A stretch of 64,000 nt of DNA from Strongylocentrotus droebachiensis (lineage: Eukaryota > Echinodermata > Echinoidea > Camarodonta > Strongylocentrotidae). Below are positions 59,010 to 64,000 of the stretch, piece by piece. A program made the translations under genes and the position numbers. Every line of letters begins with the position of its first letter. Position 1 is the stretch's first letter. The notes under the pieces are model-generated. The model was not told the origin of the DNA. It ran no database searches and was given only the letters and a program-made list of their open reading frames with translations. The DNA lies in contig JAVYIG010002535.1 of assembly GCA_035222895.1 (NCBI GenBank), forward strand, positions 1-64,000, read 5' to 3'.

Positions 59010-59385
59010 AAATAAGTTAGGTAGGCCTAGGGGGGAGGGAGGTGGTGGGGGGGGGGGGGGGGGGGGTAAGAGGACATTTTTTATTTGTTTTTGGTCTAAA
59101 AAAAAAATCGTAACGACTCAGCCAACCGCTGAATAAGCGGGGGGGGGGGGGGGGGGGGGATAAGAGGGCACTTTTTTTTTTTTGGGGGGGGGGGGTCAAG
59201 AAATGTTTAATTTTTTTAATTTTCTCCGTTGGGGGGGGGGGCACGTCCCTGTTTTTCAGTACATTTTGGGGGAATTTAGGGCTGATTTTAACATATTTTT
59301 GTGGCCGGGGGGGGGGGGGGGGGGAGGGTACGTGCCCCCTGTGCCCCCCCCCCCCCCCACCCCTGGATCCGCCACTGCCATACTT
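59010..59385. mobile_element. Homopolymer-rich MITE ending CCTGGATCCGCCACTG
   Basis: Long G and C runs (59047-59066, 59140-59158, 59185-59195, 59307-59324, 59345-59358). The right edge CCCCTGGATCCGCCACTG is the inverse of CAGTGGCGGATCCAGGGG, an end I know from hAT-type MITEs of animals. The left end was not found. Confidence 0.5.
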
Positions 59386-60055
59386 TCTATTGATGTGCCA
59401 AAATTCATTCCCCTACCATTAACGGTTTTCAATTTAGGCAGACTTGAAAACACAAAAAAAAGCTTAAGGGTGCTTTAAAATATGAAGTTTTAAGAGTTTA
59501 GAGCCTTTTTCAAATGCCATTTAAAATTAATTTAAATAGATTTGATGGTCCAAACTTACAGAAATGATTAGGCTATATACATATCCCAGATATGCAGAAA
59601 TTCAGCCCCACTTCATAGATACTCTTAAATCTAGCCATGTTTCAAAACCCATGAAAACTTGTTCCGGCGACGCAAAAATAGCCATTTTGTCACACGCATC
59701 AAAATGGGCTTCATTTAATTATTTGAAAAATTCCACAAAAAAAAATATTTGTCTAAAGAACCTGGAAAAAAATAGGCATGTAGAAACCCATACAGAGAAC
59801 AGATTTCTTGAAAAGAAAGGTGATTCATCAATTAATTACAAAATTATGTCACCTTGAAAATGGCTAATTGTCAGTTATAGCCTAATTACGCAAAATTTGA
59901 CCATTTCGTCTCTTATGTAAGTGGCCGTATTTTCAAAAGTACTTATTCAAATTTGACAAATGAGGTATCAAAACTCCTCTTTCCATGTGCTCTAAAATTA
60001 AATTGGCAGGGGAAATGAAATGTAGATACTTTCAAACTTTAGCTGTGATACCTTA

Positions 60056-60834
60056 TGCTACGTTTACACTATGTTCCCGGCGGCCACGGCAACCACGTTT
60101 CAGGCCACCGTGGACGAAACGGGATTGACGTGACACAACGCGGGGGACCGTTTTGGCAAACGTGACAGGCCGTGATTGCCGTGGATACCGTGTCAGATTT
60201 TTAAACTGTCAAAAAATTTGCCACGGCAGTCACGGTGCGGATGAGAAACCTAGTAGGCCGTAATAAACCGGGGTGAACGTAACAAAACGTGACAGTCCGT
60301 GATAGGCCGTAACAGAACTTGGGGGTGGTCCGTAGTGGAACGGTTTAAGCGCCCGGCACGCTACGGCGCGTTGCGTTCTACTACGGTCTGACACAACGCG
60401 AGGTCTCAGGATACCATGATTGCTATTGCTTGGGAGACCTTCTTTTTATACCGCCGGCACAAACGTGCTCCAAAGCTGCCCTGCGTCCACGTTTCATCCG
60501 TACAAAGCCTTGACAGAACGTGAAAAACGTGTCAGACCTTGATCAGAACGTGGGAAACGTGAGGGACCCCATCAGAACTTGACGGGCCGGGAGGGAACGT
60601 TCTGGCATCCGTGGTAGAACGCGGGCTGAACCGTAGTGCGCCTTGGAGCCTCCGGGACCAAGCATCCCCTTCCCCCCACGGCCCGTCACGGATACCGTGG
60701 TAGACCGTGAGAAAACTTGGCAAGACGTGACAAAACTTGAATCCAGAGATAAAAATGGTCTAAATCTCACGGCGCACTACGTTTCGGGCAAACGGGGCTG
60801 CCGTGGCCGCCGGGAACATAGTGTAAACGTAGCA
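60056..60834. mobile_element. CG-rich MITE filled with ACGTGACA/CCGTGG words, TA target site
   Basis: Ends TGCTACGTTTACACTATGTT and its inverse; the inverted match continues through CCCGGCGGCCACGGCA for about 45 bp. TA lies on both sides (60054-60055, 60835-60836). The whole interior is made of degenerate words: AACGTGACA, GGCCGTGA, CACGGTC, AGAACGTG and similar on both strands. No transposase. Confidence 0.88.
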
Positions 60835-60841
60835 TAATATC

Positions 60842-61000
60842 ACTATGATCGTGACGGACAAAATATACAGTTCCTCATTATACTCTCAACAATTGATGTG
60901 GTAGACAAAGGAACATCCCTTCACTGCTATTATGTAAAACAAAAATAGAACAGGTGAATATGCATGTGACACCTGTTCTACAGATTTTTACATAATAGCC
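60842..61000. repeat. Dispersed foldback repeat, inverted relative of 12435-12600
   Basis: Contains GGTAGACAAAGGAACATCCC, TTCACTGCTATTATGTAAAA and a stem TAGAACAGGTG...CACCTGTTCTA followed by TTTTTACATAATAGCCGTGA, the inverse of the start. Confidence 0.7.
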
Positions 61001-61014
61001 GTGAACGAAGCGAT

Positions 61015-61206
61015 CTTATGCCCTTTTTCTTCTCTTCCCTTTTCTCTCCTCCCTCTTTTCTTCTTCTCTTTCCCTTCCCTTTTTTTTTTATTGTTCTCCC
61101 TTTTTCTTTTCCCCTCCCCCTTTCCCCCTTTTTTTACCGGGGTGGGGGGGGGGGGGGGGGGAGGGGGATGGGGAACGTGCCCCCTGTGCCCCCTGAATCC
61201 ACCACT
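61015..61206. repeat. Polypyrimidine tract plus poly(G), MITE end
   Basis: A 110-bp T/C-only-like stretch (61020-61135) then a G run (61143-61160) and CCCCCTGAATCCACCACTGG, similar to the hAT-type end at 59360-59378. Confidence 0.6.
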
Positions 61207-62880
61207 GGTATAGTTGTATAGATATACAGTTTCCTGCCATCTATGCTTGGCCCGCCATATATACCCCGCCATATTTACCCCGACTAGCTCTTAACACGAC
61301 CTTTACCCTAGGTTAATTTGCCTCTGTCCGAACAAAACTATGCTTGTATTGAATTGAACAACAGGTGAACCAAATCCCTTTAGAATCAGGATCAGGTGGA
61401 CAGACAATGAATGGCAATAAGGCCCACACTAGCAGAGTGTGAAACTTCATTGTGATCATGGAGCTGCTGCAACAGTCCATTCAAGTCTGGTATAGAGTAC
61501 TCACAAGTTGAATGACTAAATACCTGTATACATGTATGATTTAAAGGAAACCGAACCCCAAGTAATAACTTTACTTATTCGGAGAGATTTGTTATATTAT
61601 TGCCCATAAATCTACAAGATTCCCCACCAAAGTGTATGAGAGAGGTATAAAGCAAAAATAAAGTACAGTTTCTCAGCACGACATGGGCATCGCCATTTTA
61701 TTGATAATGTGACGTACTATGCGAAGTCGTTTATTAAGTAAATGTATTCAAATGTATGGATGCTTCTTTCCCAGACGTGTGTGGTGATGAAGCATCTCAA
61801 TCACCTGCTATTATCCTTTGTACTATAATTGCCAGAACGCAAATTGCATAAACAAGTTAGTGCTCTTCTGGGGTGAAGGTTTCTCATGAATGACATAGAT
61901 TTGTCAACTATAATAGTGTAGTATTTATAAATGAATTTTGTTACAATTGTGCCCCTGTTATTTATTGTTCACCTAATATAATTTCTATCATCTCAGTTAT
62001 TATTTTTTTTCATTGAAAAGTAAAGGTTTCGTTTTTTATTTAACAAATTATTTCCAACTAAAGCTTGTTGCATGATACATGTACAACTTCAACAGGTACG
62101 TCACATTTTCAAGAAAATGGCTGCGCCCATGTCATGCTAAAATGCATCACATCATGCCAGGAACATCTTCATTTATATATCTCTTGTACATTTTCGTAAG
62201 GAATATTGTGCATCAAAGGGCAGGAATACATCTCATTTTTCAGAATACCTACACTTATTCTTTGGGTTTAGGTTTCCTTTAAGATGGCTACCATACTTAT
62301 AGTACACAGAGCAATTAAGGAAGCCCAAAAACAAGATTGAAAAAAGATCATCCAAACAGCAACAGAATGTCTCAACCTCAGTTTAGTTAAATCTATGGTA
62401 CATGATAACTTGACACTTGAGAAACAACACTCATCCAATAAGAAGAAATAGAGTAAATTCGGATAAATTCAGAGAAGGTTGTGCAAACTGCCTCTCTGCA
62501 CTAAGCCCATTCTCATCTTGAATTGTACAGTACGACAATCTTGAAACTAAACAGTTGCCAAAGTAAATTGACACGTATCACTTGTTTTCAGAGGAAAATA
62601 AATATAGTAGTCCCATGCAGAATTTGAATTTGAAATTTGAAAAAAGTGCAAAAAAAATGTATAGCAAATACTGCCTAAAGACTGCAACACACTTTGAGGC
62701 TCTTGATGGCCCATGAGTGCAGCGTTTAGAAAAATAAAAATGCAAAAATCGTCTCACTCGGGAGCTACGCTCCCTCGCATAATATGCTTCAAAATACCGA
62801 GAAAAGAGAAGTGTGACAAAAGTATATTGCTTTTTTTGTAATACTATAGTTTTGCTAAGGAAAGCAATTTGTTAATACAA
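61207..62880. other. Non-coding stretch, nothing recognised
   Basis: No exon-like or repeat-end signal was found by reading both strands. Confidence 0.4.
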
Positions 62881-62914
62881 TAAACTTCAAAAACCTGGGA
62901 GGGGGCAGTCCCCG

Positions 62915-63135
62915 CCCCCCCCCCCCCCCCCACTCAGTGTTATTTGTGGTACGCATATGCGTGTTCCAACCGACCCCCCCCCCCCTTTTCAGCAAAAGTC
63001 CGGTGTGTAAAGTCAATACGGCTCGACCTTTTTCTTTTGTATACGAGCCTTTTTCCGCACCCACCCCCCCCCCCCCCCTTTTCAGCAAAAGTCCGGTGTG
63101 TAAAGTCAATACGGCTCGACCTTTTTCTTTTGTTA
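62915..63135. repeat. Poly(C) runs with a tandem 91-bp repeat
   Basis: CCCCTTTTCAGCAAAAGTCC through CGGCTCGACCTTTTTCTTTT occurs at about 62983-63043 and 63076-63132. Confidence 0.85.
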
Positions 63136-63239
63136 CGAAAAGGACATTTTGGCAACACGCATGCGGTCATTTTGAAACCTGAGTGGGGGGACCGGGGGGC
63201 AGTCACATCCGTCCCCTTTACCCCTTTCATTCACTATGC

Positions 63240-63790
63240 TCCCTCGCACTTGCCTATTGATGGGAGGGGGGAGCTTGGGGGAAGATCCCCCTCAAAAAAA
63301 TAAAACGTGGTTTATTTCTAATTCGATACCAGGGAATTACAAATGTTGCTGAAATGGCATTTATCCCTTAGCTTCCGGGGGGTTTCGCCATGGGCCAAGG
63401 GCCCTTAGGCGGACGCCTGGTTACTCTTATGACCGTAATTAAATGCCTAAAATGCCTGAGCTTCGGGGTCTCTGCCCCCTGGAGCCTACCAAGGGCCCTA
63501 AGGCGGCCCCTGGATGCTCATCCGATCGTAATGTACTGCCTAAAACCCCTGAGTTTCATGGGGCTCCGCCCTTCACCCCATGCCAATTTACGCTCCACTT
63601 GCTTAGCTTGCTTTTCTCGCTTTGCTCTACCTGATCGTAAACAATTTAGCGCGCCCCCTCTCCCCACTTTGAAAAACGTTGCCAGGGCCTGCGTAACATG
63701 TAAGAGTGGTGTTAATGCGGATTTTTGTTCTGCTTTTGCTCATTACGCCAAGTCGGGTGCCTGTTGTCCCCCACCCCCAAAAATGTCCGC
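63240..63790. repeat. Relative of the insertion at 49585-50757
   Basis: TTCGATACCAGGGAATTACA, TGCCCCCTGGAGCC, CTGCCTAAAACCCCTGAG and CCATGCCAATTTACGCTCC match that insertion in order. Frames here reflect low AT content, not genes. Confidence 0.65.
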
Positions 63791-64000
63791 CTCTGAATTT
63801 ATTATCAACGAATGCGTGATAAAAAACATGAATAAATGGAAAATTAGAGAATGAAAGAAAGAGTGGATGGTTGATTGGTCGATTTATTTATTTGTCACAA
63901 AATTTCCCATTTCAGGTGCATTTCATCACAACTTTTTCCCATTCTCTCATGTGCTTTTTCGTTTCCTTTTCTCTTTGTCTAACCATCAGGCCTACATGGG

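Noticed and set aside
60988..61272. Lys/Arg/Gly-rich frames
   Set aside because: Translation of a polypyrimidine tract and poly(G) run.

Overview
This window is nuclear DNA from an animal. It is AT-rich and intron-rich, and it is packed with transposable elements from many superfamilies: LINEs, a DIRS-like tyrosine-recombinase retroelement, an LTR element and numerous foldback DNA elements. The two host genes and the repeat spectrum would suit a marine invertebrate, possibly a deuterostome such as an echinoderm or hemichordate. That placement is an inference only. No rRNA, tRNA or CRISPR was seen.

Two multi-exon protein genes can be supported, and they are convergent. Gene A (+, coding 14901-36946) encodes a monocarboxylate-transporter-like (SLC16/MFS) membrane protein in four coding exons. 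All three introns sit in phase 1 and the second exon is 144 nt. Exon 1 carries a net +1 frameshift. Gene B (-, coding 57897-42174) encodes a fold-type-I PLP enzyme of the aminotransferase class V / isopenicillin-N-epimerase-like group. It has five confident exons plus a putative first exon, and together they form a 374-codon frame.

Layout. 1-8100: a TTAA-flanked MITE, a degraded RNase-H LINE, a diverged segmental duplication around a LINE tail with an (ACT)n tract, and a foldback element. 8102-11690: a very young non-autonomous LTR retrotransposon whose two 527-bp LTRs look identical. 11691-14742: a CG-rich word-repeat block and a 949-bp foldback MITE with a 9-bp target duplication, ending 158 bp before the gene A start codon. 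14901-36946: gene A, whose introns hold a minisatellite, LINE remnants, a DIRS-like fragment (20-22.6 kb), a LINE (23.7-25.6 kb), and a 7.7-kb near-perfect palindromic element flanked by a 9-bp target duplication (26873-34607). 37-42 kb: foldbacks and LINE tails. 42174-57897: gene B, whose 10.7-kb intron has absorbed two LINE pseudogenes, an antisense transposon-like fragment and a long inverted-repeat pair. 58-64 kb: no gene recognised; CG-rich MITE, homopolymer-rich repeats.

The most unusual signals are three. (1) The 7.7-kb element reads as a head-to-head dimer of a long-TIR transposon that inserted as one unit. (2) A recurring type of small element is filled on both strands with degenerate copies of its own 6-12 bp word (30.6, 34.6 and 60.1 kb, probably 12.8 kb). 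(3) The LTR element is essentially pristine but encodes no protein.
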